A stretch of 64,000 nt of DNA from Flavobacterium micromati (GCF_900129585.1 NZ_FQWF01000002.1:124001-188000); one strand, 5' to 3'. Shown: positions 43,484-50,912, numbered from the stretch's first letter. Program-made: numbers and translations. Notes: a model not told the origin generated them from the sequence alone.

Positions 43484-44430
43484 TGGAAAAAGTACGAATT
43501 GTTTTTATGGGAACCCCAGAATTTGCGGTCGGAATTCTAGAAACTATAATTAAAAATAATTATGAAGTTGTTGGCGTTATCACCGCAGCTGATAAACCGG
43601 CTGGGCGTGGACAAAAAATAAAATATTCAGCCGTAAAAGAATTTGCAATAGCAAATAATCTAACTTTATTACAGCCAACCAACTTAAAAGATGAAAGTTT
43701 TTTACTAGACTTAAAGGCTTTGAATGCTAATTTACAAATTGTGGTGGCTTTTAGAATGTTGCCAAAAGTAGTTTGGGAAATGCCATTTTTAGGAACATTT
43801 AATCTTCATGCGTCCATATTACCTAATTACCGCGGTGCAGCACCTATTAATTGGGCGATTATTAATGGAGAGACAAAAACTGGTGTTACTACTTTCTTTA
43901 TAGATGACAAAATCGATACCGGAGCGATGATATTAAGCTCAGAAATACCGATAGATAATGACGAAAATGCAGGACAATTGCACGATCGGTTAATGTTTTT
44001 AGGAAGTTCAACTGTTATTGATACGTTGAAATTAATAGAACAAGGATCTGTAAAAACCATAATCCAGACAGACAATACTGAAGTAAAGACTGCTTATAAG
44101 CTCGATAAGGAGAATTGTAAAATTGATTGGTCTAAATCAGCAGTTGAAATAAACAATTTAATTCGCGGTTTGAGCCCCTATCCTGCAGCTTGGTGTTTTT
44201 TTAGAGACCTTATTGAGGAATGGAATGTTAAAATTTATGAAAGCAAGATTATTTCTGATCAGCATGCTCATGCGATTGGCACTTTGATTTGTACCAAAAA
44301 AGAAATTAAGGTTGCAGTAAAAGAGGGATTTATTCAAATACTGCAATTGCAATTAGCGGGTAAAAAGAAAATGAGCGCTTCAGAATTACTAAATGGAATG
44401 AAATTTTCTGCAGAAGTAAAAGCATACTGA
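43483..44430 (+). CDS. fmt: Methionyl-tRNA formyltransferase
   Basis: A 315-residue enzyme that formylates initiator Met-tRNA with 10-formyl-THF. VFMGTPEFAVGILE at 7-20, the catalytic region FNLHASILPNYRGAAPINWAIINGE with the conserved Asn, His and the SLLP-like loop, and GVTTFFIDDKIDTGAMI are all present. The C-terminal OB-like domain is complete. Full length. It starts inside the recQ stop codon. Confidence 0.95.
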   Translation: MEKVRIVFMGTPEFAVGILETIIKNNYEVVGVITAADKPAGRGQKIKYSAVKEFAIANNLTLLQPTNLKDESFLLDLKALNANLQIVVAFRMLPKVVWEMPFLGTFNLHASILPNYRGAAPINWAIINGETKTGVTTFFIDDKIDTGAMILSSEIPIDNDENAGQLHDRLMFLGSSTVIDTLKLIEQGSVKTIIQTDNTEVKTAYKLDKENCKIDWSKSAVEINNLIRGLSPYPAAWCFFRDLIEEWNVKIYESKIISDQHAHAIGTLICTKKEIKVAVKEGFIQILQLQLAGKKKMSASELLNGMKFSAEVKAY

Positions 44431-44534
44431 CTCCACTAAACAAAGGACTTTTTAGCTTTTAATGCAAAAATTCTTTCTTTTATGAACAAAAAATATAAGT
44501 TATTAACAAATTAAATTAAAATACCATAAAATAC

Positions 44535-44564
44535 TTGCAAAGGCCGTTATTCCTATTAAATTTG
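44535..44564 (+). promoter_or_regulatory. Promoter of the HU gene
   Basis: TTG at 44535-44537, a 19-base spacer and TAAATTTG at 44557-44564, a full match to the Bacteroidota pattern. The leader to the start codon is about 38 bases. Confidence 0.78.
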
Positions 44565-44608
44565 TGTATTAACAATATTGTATAACCAACAATTAATAAC
44601 TATTTATT

Positions 44609-44881
44609 ATGAACAAATCAGAATTAATCGATGCTATTGCTGCAGATGCAGGAATCACAAAAGCTGCAGCTAAACTAGCTTTAGAGTCATTTTTAGGAAA
44701 CGTAGGAGGGACTTTAAAAAAAGGTGGTAGAGTTTCTTTAGTAGGTTTCGGATCATGGTCTGTTTCTGCAAGAGCTGCCAGAGATGGTAGAAACCCTCAA
44801 ACAGGAAAAACGATCCAAATCGCTGCTAAAAATGTAGTGAAGTTTAAAGCAGGTGCAGAATTAGAAGGTGCAGTAAACTAA
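44609..44881 (+). CDS. HU family DNA-binding protein
   Basis: A 90-residue nucleoid protein: MNKSELIDAIAADAGITKAAAKLALESF forms the dimerisation helices, VSLVGFGSWSV the saddle, and the arm AARDGRNPQTGKTIQIAAKNVVKFKAGAEL carries the DNA-intercalating Pro of RNPQTG. It bends and compacts DNA. Strong own promoter and terminator, as expected for an abundant protein. Confidence 0.95.
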   Translation: MNKSELIDAIAADAGITKAAAKLALESFLGNVGGTLKKGGRVSLVGFGSWSVSARAARDGRNPQTGKTIQIAAKNVVKFKAGAELEGAVN

Positions 44882-44903
44882 TTTAAGTTCCTACTATATA
44901 AAC

Positions 44904-44930
44904 AAAACCTCCCCTTCGGGAGGTTTTTTT
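44904..44930 (+). terminator. Terminator of the HU gene
   Basis: Stem AAAACCTCCC / GGGAGGTTTT with loop CTTC and seven T residues. Confidence 0.92.
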
Positions 44931-44945
44931 ATGTGTTTCAACGAT

Positions 44946-44953
44946 TATATTTG
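44946..44953 (+). promoter_or_regulatory. -7 box for yqgE
   Basis: TATATTTG, exact TAnnTTTG, 47 bases before the chosen start and just past the HU terminator. Its presence argues against the upstream in-frame ATG at 44931. Confidence 0.48.
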
Positions 44954-44999
44954 GCATCCTTATAATAAAAAACTTAACTTTAATAAAAAATCGAATCCA

Positions 45000-45560
45000 A
45001 TGATTAGAGATAAGTTAAAAAAAGGCTATTTGCTTATTGCTGAGCCAACGATTATCGGAGATGTGTCATTTAATAGATCAGTAATTTTATTAGCGGATTA
45101 TAATGAGGAGGGATCTATTGGTTTCATCATAAATAAGCCGTTAAAGTACACTATTCAAGATTTAATTCCAGAGATCGAGGCCCGATTTAAGATTTATAAT
45201 GGTGGACCTGTTGAACAAGACAACCTTTATTTTATTCACAATATTCCTGAATTGATCCCTAATAGTATTGAGATCTCTAACGGAATATATTGGGGAGGTG
45301 ATTTTGAATCGGCAAAAGAGCTAATCAATAAAGGCGAAATAAGCAATAACAATATTCGTTTCTTTTTAGGTTACACTGGCTGGCACGAAAAACAGTTAGA
45401 AAGCGAAATGGAAAGTAATTCTTGGATTATTAACTCGAACAGTTATAAAAATAAAATAATAGGAAAATCAGCAACTCATTTCTGGAAGGAGCAAATTAAG
45501 GAACTTGGTGGCGATTATCTGATATGGTTAAATGCTCCTGAAAATCCTTACCTTAATTAA
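45000..45560 (+). CDS. YqgE/AlgH family protein
   Basis: 186 residues from ATG 45000 (MIRDKLKKGYLLIAEPTIIGDVSFNRSVILL), the standard beginning of the family. The longer frame from 44931 overlaps the HU terminator and is rejected. Conserved blocks are NEEGSIGFIINKPL, IYNGGPVEQDNLYFIH, and RFFLGYTGWHEKQLE. The structure is known for the family, but the function is not. It overlaps the convergent aminotransferase gene by four bases at the 3' ends. Confidence 0.9.
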   Translation: MIRDKLKKGYLLIAEPTIIGDVSFNRSVILLADYNEEGSIGFIINKPLKYTIQDLIPEIEARFKIYNGGPVEQDNLYFIHNIPELIPNSIEISNGIYWGGDFESAKELINKGEISNNNIRFFLGYTGWHEKQLESEMESNSWIINSNSYKNKIIGKSATHFWKEQIKELGGDYLIWLNAPENPYLN

Positions 45561-46396
45561 ATACTGCTAATCATTTCGTTTAATTTTTCCAATAATTCTA
45601 TCGATTTATTTGTAGCAAAACTTTTTTTACGATACTGCGTAATAGGCTGAATTCCCTTTATAACATTGGTAATAAATAGCTCATCGGCTTTTTGAAGATC
45701 AAATGGAGAAATTACTTCCTCAACTACCTCTAAATTTTCTATTTTTTTAGCCACATTCAAAACTTGTTTTCTCATAACGCCATTAAGACATCCTTCAGAA
45801 ATAGGCGGAGTGATTAATTTATTTCCTAAAAGCATAAAAATATTCCCTTGCAATGCTTCCACAACATTCTTACTATCGTTTAATAACAAACAATTGTCCA
45901 AGCCATTTTCAGATGCAAAAATACTTCCTGTAATATTTATTATCTTATTAGTTGTTTTTATCGATGAAAGTAATTGCTTAGTTATGTAAAAGTCTTTGTA
46001 CAAATCGACCTCGTAATTAATTTTCTCTATTGTGTATAAAGTATTTTCGAGGGCTACAGCACTAATTAAAAAAGATATTGAATTATTTCTTGGTAAATAA
46101 TAACCTCCGTCATTTCGATAAACAGTAATTCGAGCACGAGATGAAGACTGTATTGAATTTGCATTTACAACAGAAAGAATCTGTTCTTCAAGATACTCCA
46201 TCGTAAAATTCATTGGAATTTCCATTCGAACTACTCGCATTGATGACATTAGCCTAAAATAATGATCTTCTAAAAAAAGAATTTTATTATTTAGTATTTT
46301 GATTGTCTCAAAAACCCCGTCACCATATAAAAAAGCACGATTATTTGTAAGCACAGTAGCATCCTGAGACACGATATTTCCATTAAAATTAATCAT
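45557..46396 (-). CDS. Class IV PLP-dependent aminotransferase
   Basis: A 279-residue enzyme of the fold-type IV group (branched-chain aminotransferase, D-amino-acid transaminase, or aminodeoxychorismate lyase). Visible are the N-terminal NRAFLYGDGVFETIKI, the PLP-phosphate-binding SEGCLNGVMRKQVL, and the end LFITNVIKGIQPI. The catalytic Lys would be in ITKQLLSSIKTTNKI. Size and motifs fit PabC-like or DAT-like members equally, so the product is left open. The adjacent terminator of the START-domain gene touches its start codon. Confidence 0.85.
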   Translation of the reverse strand: MINFNGNIVSQDATVLTNNRAFLYGDGVFETIKILNNKILFLEDHYFRLMSSMRVVRMEIPMNFTMEYLEEQILSVVNANSIQSSSRARITVYRNDGGYYLPRNNSISFLISAVALENTLYTIEKINYEVDLYKDFYITKQLLSSIKTTNKIINITGSIFASENGLDNCLLLNDSKNVVEALQGNIFMLLGNKLITPPISEGCLNGVMRKQVLNVAKKIENLEVVEEVISPFDLQKADELFITNVIKGIQPITQYRKKSFATNKSIELLEKLNEMISSI

Positions 46397-46424
46397 AAAA
46401 AAAGCCCTAATTAATATTTAGGGC
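46397..46424 (-). terminator. Terminator of the START-domain gene
   Basis: Stem GCCCTAA / TTAGGGC with a seven-base loop, then seven T residues on the minus strand that end right at the next gene's start codon. Confidence 0.7.
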
Positions 46425-46431
46425 AAATATA
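46424..46431 (-). promoter_or_regulatory. -7 box for the aminotransferase gene
   Basis: TATATTTG on the minus strand, exact TAnnTTTG. Transcription would begin inside the terminator hairpin, giving a very short leader. Confidence 0.4.
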
Positions 46432-46451
46432 AGTTATAAAATAGGATTTAT

Positions 46452-46844
46452 CTATACAGATCCTATGAGATGTTTTAAATCTGAAATTTGATTTTCCCAT
46501 AATAAAGTTGCTTCGTCTACCTCATCTTGCTCAGCAAAATCTACAACCATCAACGAAACATCTTTAGTAAGCTCATCAACTAAGATATGTAGCTCAAAAA
46601 AATATTCCGTATCGTTCCCGCTATCATCAACCCATTTAAATTTTACTTTTTCGCCAGTTTTCTTTGAAGCGAGTCTCGCCTTTTCTTCGGAGTCATTCCA
46701 AATAAAGGTAAAAAATTCACCACGTGAATTTACATTATCAGCAAACCATTCAGACAACCCTGATGGCGTTGATATATATTGATATAATAATTGAGGCGAG
46801 GAATTTATGGGGAACTCGATTTCGTAACGTACTTTCTGGTCCAT
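46452..46844 (-). CDS. START-like (SRPBCC/AHSA1-like) domain protein
   Basis: 130 residues from ATG 46844 (MDQKVRYEIEFPINSSPQLLYQYISTPSGLSEWF), the usual start of this Flavobacteriaceae family; an ATG three codons earlier exists. The AHSA1/SRPBCC fold is indicated by the LSEWFADNV helix and the C-terminal helix LWENQISDLKHLI. No catalytic residues are evident; a small hydrophobic ligand is expected from the fold. It is transcribed away from the tRNA-Met gene and ends at its own terminator. Confidence 0.82.
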   Translation of the reverse strand: MDQKVRYEIEFPINSSPQLLYQYISTPSGLSEWFADNVNSRGEFFTFIWNDSEEKARLASKKTGEKVKFKWVDDSGNDTEYFFELHILVDELTKDVSLMVVDFAEQDEVDEATLLWENQISDLKHLIGSV

Positions 46845-46931
46845 GAGCTGCATTTAATTTTCCCGAAATATATAGAATAAAACTACAAGAAAAAAGCCTT
46901 TTAAGAAATATTTTTTTTTCTTTAAAATATG

Positions 46932-46962
46932 TTTGCACGCTTTAATAAAATATCTATATTTG
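46932..46962 (+). promoter_or_regulatory. Promoter of tRNA-Met
   Basis: TTTG at 46932-46935, a 19-base spacer, and TATATTTG at 46955-46962, a complete consensus match 33 bases before the tRNA. Confidence 0.85.
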
Positions 46963-46995
46963 CACCCGCGTTCAAGGCAGTGTTCTTGGATATTT

Positions 46996-47069
46996 GGCGA
47001 GGTAGCTCAGTCGGTTAGAGCGCAGGATTCATAACCCTGAGGTCACGAGTTCAAATCTCGTTCTCGCTA
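46996..47069 (+). tRNA. tRNA-Met (CAT), elongator type
   Basis: A complete cloverleaf: acceptor GGCGAGG / TCTCGCT, D arm GCTC...GAGC, anticodon arm CAGGA-TTCATAA-CCCTG with anticodon CAT, T arm ACGAG-TTCAAAT-CTCGT, discriminator A. CCA is not encoded. The first acceptor pair is G-U rather than C-A, and the three G-C pairs of initiator tRNA are absent, so elongator Met is preferred; tRNA-Ile with modified CAT cannot be fully excluded. Its 3' half is repeated at 49350 and, decayed, at 50913. Confidence 0.92.
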
Positions 47070-47110
47070 CACAAACAAACCCTTAAACATCAACTGTTTA
47101 AGGGTTTTTT
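47025..47110 (+). repeat. Attachment-site repeat copy 1 (tRNA 3' half plus terminator)
   Basis: From the anticodon stem through the terminator, this block recurs at 49350-49434 with about seven differences in 86 bases. The first 23 bases are identical, a suitable crossover core for a tyrosine integrase. By analogy to known tRNA-integrating elements it is attL. Confidence 0.75.
47077..47110 (+). terminator. Terminator of tRNA-Met
   Basis: Twelve-base stem AAACCCTTAAAC / GTTTAAGGGTTT with a seven-base loop and T run. Confidence 0.88.
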
Positions 47111-47121
47111 CATTTAAATAA

Positions 47122-47155
47122 ATTCGTCACTCCATGACAAATTGGAGTGACGAAT
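47122..47155. repeat. Inverted repeat ATTCGTCACTCCA next to attachment copy 1
   Basis: Perfect 13-base arms ATTCGTCACTCCA and TGGAGTGACGAAT with an eight-base loop. The arm sequence recurs as direct repeats near 49237 and 49251 after the Fic gene and, altered, near 49513-49524. Candidate recombinase arm sites. Confidence 0.6.
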
Positions 47156-47528
47156 ATACAAAAAACGAACGTGTTATCACCTTAATAATGTGAACAATAC
47201 ACCTTACAGACCGCAGGAATATTACTGTTCAGTCTTCGTAAGAGTATTATAATTTATAAACTCATACCCTTTTTTAAAAGAAAGGATTTATAATTTGGAC
47301 AGAATTACTTAATCTTAATATTTTACATAAATAAAACAGTTTTGATAAAATTATTTCATTCAAACTAAACAAGACTATTTCCTAATTTCATTTGATTTTA
47401 GATTGATTCATGTTTACAACTAAGCTTTTTAAAGTTATTTACTTAAATTATCATTCAGGACTGAATCGCTATTATCTAATCAGTTGCTAAAATTTTATTT
47501 ATATTCATTTCACATAATTAAGTCCATA
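47156..47528. other. Untranslated region upstream of the Fic gene
   Basis: About 370 AT-rich bases with no credible open frame and no exact TAnnTTTG promoter. It is probably element DNA from which the integrase or other genes were lost. Confidence 0.35.
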
Positions 47529-47675
47529 ACAATAAGTATTTTTTCTCTAAATTGATAAAAAACAAGTTCTTTTCACCAGATATAAGTATTTTTCACTTAT
47601 TTTTGAATAATCAATTTTCACCAATAGACATGATTACTAATCAATTTTCACTAAAAATAAGTGTTTTTCACGGTC
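47529..47675 (+). repeat. Local direct repeats at the Fic gene start
   Basis: ATAAGTATTTTTTC, ATAAGTATTTTTCAC and ATAAGTGTTTTTCAC (about 47532, 47582 and 47658), interleaved with AATCAATTTTCAC twice (about 47609 and 47639). They span the probable start codon at 47630 and could be regulator sites or a slippage-driven expansion. Confidence 0.5.
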
Positions 47676-49168
47676 GTAAAGCACCTGAAGAAGGAATACT
47701 GGTAGGTTATGGTGCTTTAATAGAAGCTTTAACTCTCGCTATGCCATTCCCAAATCGTTTATCATTGATAAGTACTAAAAAACGTCAATATAAAACTGAT
47801 CATTGGCAAGTGCTTACTTCGCGTCACGAACCAGAAGACACTCTTTATAAACAATTAGTATTTGCTTTAAAATACGAAGGAATAAATTTATTGTTTTTTA
47901 AAAAACTATTTGAACAACTATCAGAAGAAACCATAACTTCCGTGGTGCAAATAGAGCCGCAAGGACAATACAGTCGTAAAGTTTGGTTCTTATACGAATG
48001 GCTTATGGGGAAGTCACTTCCAATTCCAGATTTAAATAAAGGAAATTTCATTACTCTAATTGATGAAGATATACAATTTGCTTTGCCTATAAGTACAAAT
48101 TCCAGCCGCCATCGTATAAAAAACAACTTGCCTGGTACTGTTGATTTTTGTCCGCTAATATTTAAAACTCCAAAGTTGAATGACTATATAGCTGATGATC
48201 TTTCCCATAAAAAAAATAGTTATTTAAACGCAATTCGCAAAGACGTACTACAACGAGCATCAGCATTTTTGTTGCTAAAAGATTCCAAAGCATCTTTTAC
48301 CATAGAAGGAGAAACCCCCTCTAATAATAGAGCAATTAGGTGGGGAAAAGCCATAGGTCAAGCAGGTTCAAAACCATTAGAAAAAGAGGAACTATTGCGA
48401 TTACAGCAAATAGTGATAGAAAATAGTCGCTTCCTAAAAATGGGCTTTAGAGATGAAGGTGGCTTTGTAGGAGAACATGACAGAACAAACGGAGAACCAA
48501 TGCCAGAACATATTTCAGCAAAATGGCAAGATATCGAAAAGTTGATAGACGGATTAATTGCAAGTTATAAAAACATTGAAGAAACTGGCTTTAATGCTGT
48601 TTTGGCAGCTGCAAAAATAGCTTTTGGATTTATTTTTATTCATCCTTTTGTAGATGGCAACGGAAGAATACACCGATATATAATACATCATATTTTAACC
48701 AAAATGCAATTTGCACAACAAGGAATAATCTTCCCGGTGTCTGCTTCTATTTTAAATCATATTGACGATTATAGAATCGTATTAGAATCTTATTCACATC
48801 CATTATTGGACTTTATAGAATGGAAAACTACAGAATCTAACAATGTAGCGGTATTGAACGAGACAATTGATTATTACCGCTATTTTGACGCAACAAAACA
48901 AGCAGAGTTCTTATTTGATTGCGTTAATGATACTATTGTAAATGTAATTCCCAATGAGGTAAACTATCTACAGAAATATGATGCTATGAAAAAATATTTG
49001 GATGATATTTTTCAAATGCCAGACAAAACAGTTGCATTACTAACTCGGTTTTTAGAACAAAATAATGGGATACTTTCAAAAAGAGCTCTAGAAAAAGAGT
49101 TTAATGTCCTATCTGAAATTGAGATAAAGGAAATTGAAGAAAATTACAATTCAATTTTTAATAATTAA
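47630..49168 (+). CDS. Fic domain protein (AMPylase type, self-inhibited class II)
   Basis: 512 residues from ATG 47630 (MITNQFSLKISVFHGRKAPEEG); the frame stays open to a TTG at 47552, but that stretch is made of local repeats. The Fic motif HPFVDGNGRIHR begins at His338 and is fully canonical, so transfer of AMP from ATP to a protein hydroxyl is predicted. SFTIEG at 222-227 matches the S/T-x-x-x-E-G/N inhibitory helix lying before the Fic core, which defines class II. The N terminus resembles large Bacteroidota Fic proteins with an added regulatory domain and the C-terminal tail looks like a winged helix. It is the sole gene between two copies of the tRNA-Met 3' end; no antitoxin gene is adjacent. 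Confidence 0.9.
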   Translation: MITNQFSLKISVFHGRKAPEEGILVGYGALIEALTLAMPFPNRLSLISTKKRQYKTDHWQVLTSRHEPEDTLYKQLVFALKYEGINLLFFKKLFEQLSEETITSVVQIEPQGQYSRKVWFLYEWLMGKSLPIPDLNKGNFITLIDEDIQFALPISTNSSRHRIKNNLPGTVDFCPLIFKTPKLNDYIADDLSHKKNSYLNAIRKDVLQRASAFLLLKDSKASFTIEGETPSNNRAIRWGKAIGQAGSKPLEKEELLRLQQIVIENSRFLKMGFRDEGGFVGEHDRTNGEPMPEHISAKWQDIEKLIDGLIASYKNIEETGFNAVLAAAKIAFGFIFIHPFVDGNGRIHRYIIHHILTKMQFAQQGIIFPVSASILNHIDDYRIVLESYSHPLLDFIEWKTTESNNVAVLNETIDYYRYFDATKQAEFLFDCVNDTIVNVIPNEVNYLQKYDAMKKYLDDIFQMPDKTVALLTRFLEQNNGILSKRALEKEFNVLSEIEIKEIEENYNSIFNN

Positions 49169-49236
49169 TTTTCATCACCACACTAGCTAAAACTTGTTTT
49201 AACAACCTTTTTACCCTTACTATTTCGACAAATAAA

Positions 49237-49260
49237 GGAGTGACGAAAAAGAGTGACGAA
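49237..49260 (+). repeat. Direct repeats GAGTGACGAA after the Fic gene
   Basis: GGAGTGACGAA (49237-49247) and GAGTGACGAA (49251-49260) are the same motif as the right arm of the inverted repeat at 47143. They lie between the Fic gene and attachment copy 2, at the opposite end of the element. Confidence 0.55.
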
Positions 49261-49349
49261 ATCATCTTAAAACTAGTCAAAACAAGATTATCAATAAAAC
49301 TAAATATTTAATTAACAACGTTTTATATATTTAAAAAATCATAAATCTG

Positions 49350-49434
49350 GGATTCATAACCCTGAGGTCACGGGTTCAAATCCCGTCCTCGCTACAAAAC
49401 AAACCCTTAAACTTCAATTGTTTAAGGGTTTTTT
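49350..49434 (+). repeat. Attachment-site repeat copy 2 (tRNA-Met 3' half plus terminator)
   Basis: Begins GGATTCATAACCCTGAGG and runs through T arm, acceptor 3' strand and terminator; the 5' half of the tRNA is absent, so no tRNA can be made. The T stem (CGGG/CCCG) and acceptor strand CCTCGCT pair with the 5' acceptor GGCGAGG of the complete gene better than the present 3' end does, so this may be the older partner of that 5' half. Confidence 0.75.
49401..49434 (+). terminator. Duplicated tRNA terminator
   Basis: AAACCCTTAAAC / GTTTAAGGGTTT stem as in the first copy, with a T run. Its transcript, if any, would come from the Fic side. Confidence 0.8.
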
Positions 49435-49852
49435 GTTGAAATTCAGTTTTAATTAAATACAACTTTCATAATAATGCCAGCGAGAAATAAAATTCTACAT
49501 CTGCACGTTTTGCATTAGTCACTCCACTCGTAAATTGTTCTTTTTAGCCGTATTTACTTTCTACACTTATCTTGTCTCTTTTTTCCTTAATTGATTTTAA
49601 GAAGTCTGTGGTCTTTCAAAATTTGTTGTAAAACTAAATAAATTGATCACTTTTTTTAAATAGATAGTGCGCTCTAGTAATTACAAACAATTAAAAAAAA
49701 ATATTGTATTTGATGAAAAAAAAATATAATGGTAGACTTTACCGAAGTTATGTCAAGAGATTTAAAAAAACACTGAAACAGCGTACATGAAAAATTTAAA
49801 AATTAATTTTAAATTGCTAACTACGATAATTTTTTAAAATTGATTGCTATTC
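49435..49852. other. Non-coding stretch beyond attachment copy 2
   Basis: About 420 AT-rich bases. The only structure noted is TAGTCACTCCACTCG near 49513-49527, similar to the GTCACTCCA motif seen on the other side of copy 2. No gene was recognised. Confidence 0.35.
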
Positions 49853-49885
49853 AAAAAAAAATAGGTTTCCTAGGATAGAAACCTA
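49853..49885 (-). terminator. Terminator of the small membrane protein pair
   Basis: Stem TAGGTTTC / GAAACCTA with an eight-base loop; nine T residues follow on the minus strand. Confidence 0.78.
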
Positions 49886-49971
49886 CTGTTAATGGAATTA
49901 AATATTTAATTTAAAAATGATTTTTAGAGTCAAGTTCCTTAGAAAGGTCTTAGCTTTGTCGCAAAACTATT

Positions 49972-50172
49972 TTAAACTTCTTTTTCAAGCCCATTTTTAA
50001 GCTCATTCTTAAGCTCATTCTCAAGCTCACCTTTTTTAGAGATTTGTTTTTCTCTAACGGTTGGATAACTTTCTTCTCTTTGTTTGCTGTTGGAATAATA
50101 AATATTCCAAATAGTAAAGTACAGATAAATTGAAAAAATTATTGCTCCAATAATAAAAAACCCAATACTCAT
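49972..50172 (-). CDS. Small membrane protein with repeated charged tail
   Basis: 66 residues from ATG 50172 (MSIGFFIIGAIIFSIYLYFTIWNIYYSNSKQREESYP). One membrane helix (about 4-28) is followed by a charged tail ending KKGELENELKNELKNGLEKEV, encoded by a 12-base tandem repeat. The frame is open upstream to 50319, but the upstream part overlaps another gene in a different frame, and the ATG sits in a four-base ATGA overlap with it, so 50172 is the start. Function unknown. Confidence 0.68.
   Translation of the reverse strand: MSIGFFIIGAIIFSIYLYFTIWNIYYSNSKQREESYPTVREKQISKKGELENELKNELKNGLEKEV
49983..50030 (-). repeat. Twelve-base tandem repeat, about four units
   Basis: On the minus strand GAGCTTGAGAAT, GAGCTTAAGAAT, GAGCTTAAAAAT, GGGCTTGAAAAA in tandem, in frame with the 66-residue protein and coding for E-L-x-N units. 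Confidence 0.75.
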
Positions 50173-50339
50173 GTTGTTCTTCTTTGACGAATAGCTATTG
50201 CGAACAATAAAATTGTACCCGGCCAATGCGCTGAATATAAAGCTTCTTGTTCTCTTCCTAAAATACCCAATGTAATTGAATAGAGCATGCATATAAATGC
50301 TAATATGACAGGGTACCATGTAAAAATAAATAATTTCAT
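50169..50339 (-). CDS. 56-residue membrane protein, upstream partner of the previous gene
   Basis: ATG at 50339-50337 opens a 57-codon frame: MKLFIFTWYPVILAFICMLY, SITLGILGREQEALYSAHWP, GTILLFAIAIRQRRTT. Two hydrophobic segments (about 9-28 and 38-51) suggest a hairpin in the inner membrane with a basic tail. Its TGA overlaps the ATG of the 66-residue protein (ATGA), so the two form a coupled pair ending at one terminator. The coupling and clean terminator argue that this short frame is real. No family recognised. Confidence 0.62.
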   Translation of the reverse strand: MKLFIFTWYPVILAFICMLYSITLGILGREQEALYSAHWPGTILLFAIAIRQRRTT

Positions 50340-50912
50340 CTTGTTTTGTTTATTAATTAGTTGTGAATTTAGTTAAAAAAAATTGTGAAAATTATTTTTT
50401 TTATTTTATTTAATAATTGTTTGATTACACAAGAAAATAAAAATAGTTAGTTTAAAATTATGTTTATATTTAGCAAACTCGCTTAACTTTTATTGCCGAC
50501 GTTGCGATAAATGTCAAAATCATAAAATCTAAGTAAAATTTCTCCAATATATCATTTGTTAAGAGCGATGTGAGTAAATCTGTCTTAAATCCCAATTTTT
50601 TATTGATCTTCCTGATATTGGTTTTACGTAGGTTTTTGGGACGTTATTTATTCTTACATCATCCTCCAATTATAAATTGAGTAAATAATTTAATAATTAC
50701 AACTATCAGTATTTTGGTTCTTTGTATAATGATAAATTTGTAGAAAATGCTCAGATATAAACGTAAAGAAGCCTACTACAAATTAGAAAATATCTTGACT
50801 TGCTAGAATAACAAAAAAAAGACTAACGAAAATATTAAAAACAGCAAAACTTAAATTTATATAAAAAAACCTCGATTTAAAAATAATTAATCTAAAGTGA
50901 GATTATAAATTT
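50340..50912. other. Long AT-rich stretch, no gene recognised
   Basis: No open frame above about 50 codons with a plausible start on either strand, and no known RNA. Probably decayed element DNA or the upstream region of the small membrane pair. Confidence 0.35.

Noticed and set aside
44931..44999. Extended N terminus for the YqgE/AlgH protein
   Set aside because: It begins at the end of the HU terminator and spans the -7 box; MIRDKLKKGYLLIA is the usual family start.
47552..47629. Fic protein starting at TTG 47552
   Set aside because: This stretch consists of local repeats; the ATG at 47630 is followed directly by the conserved Fic-family N terminus ISVFHGRKAPEEG.
49350..49396. Second tRNA-Met gene
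   Set aside because: Only the anticodon-to-acceptor 3' half is present; the 5' acceptor and D arm are missing, so no cloverleaf can form.
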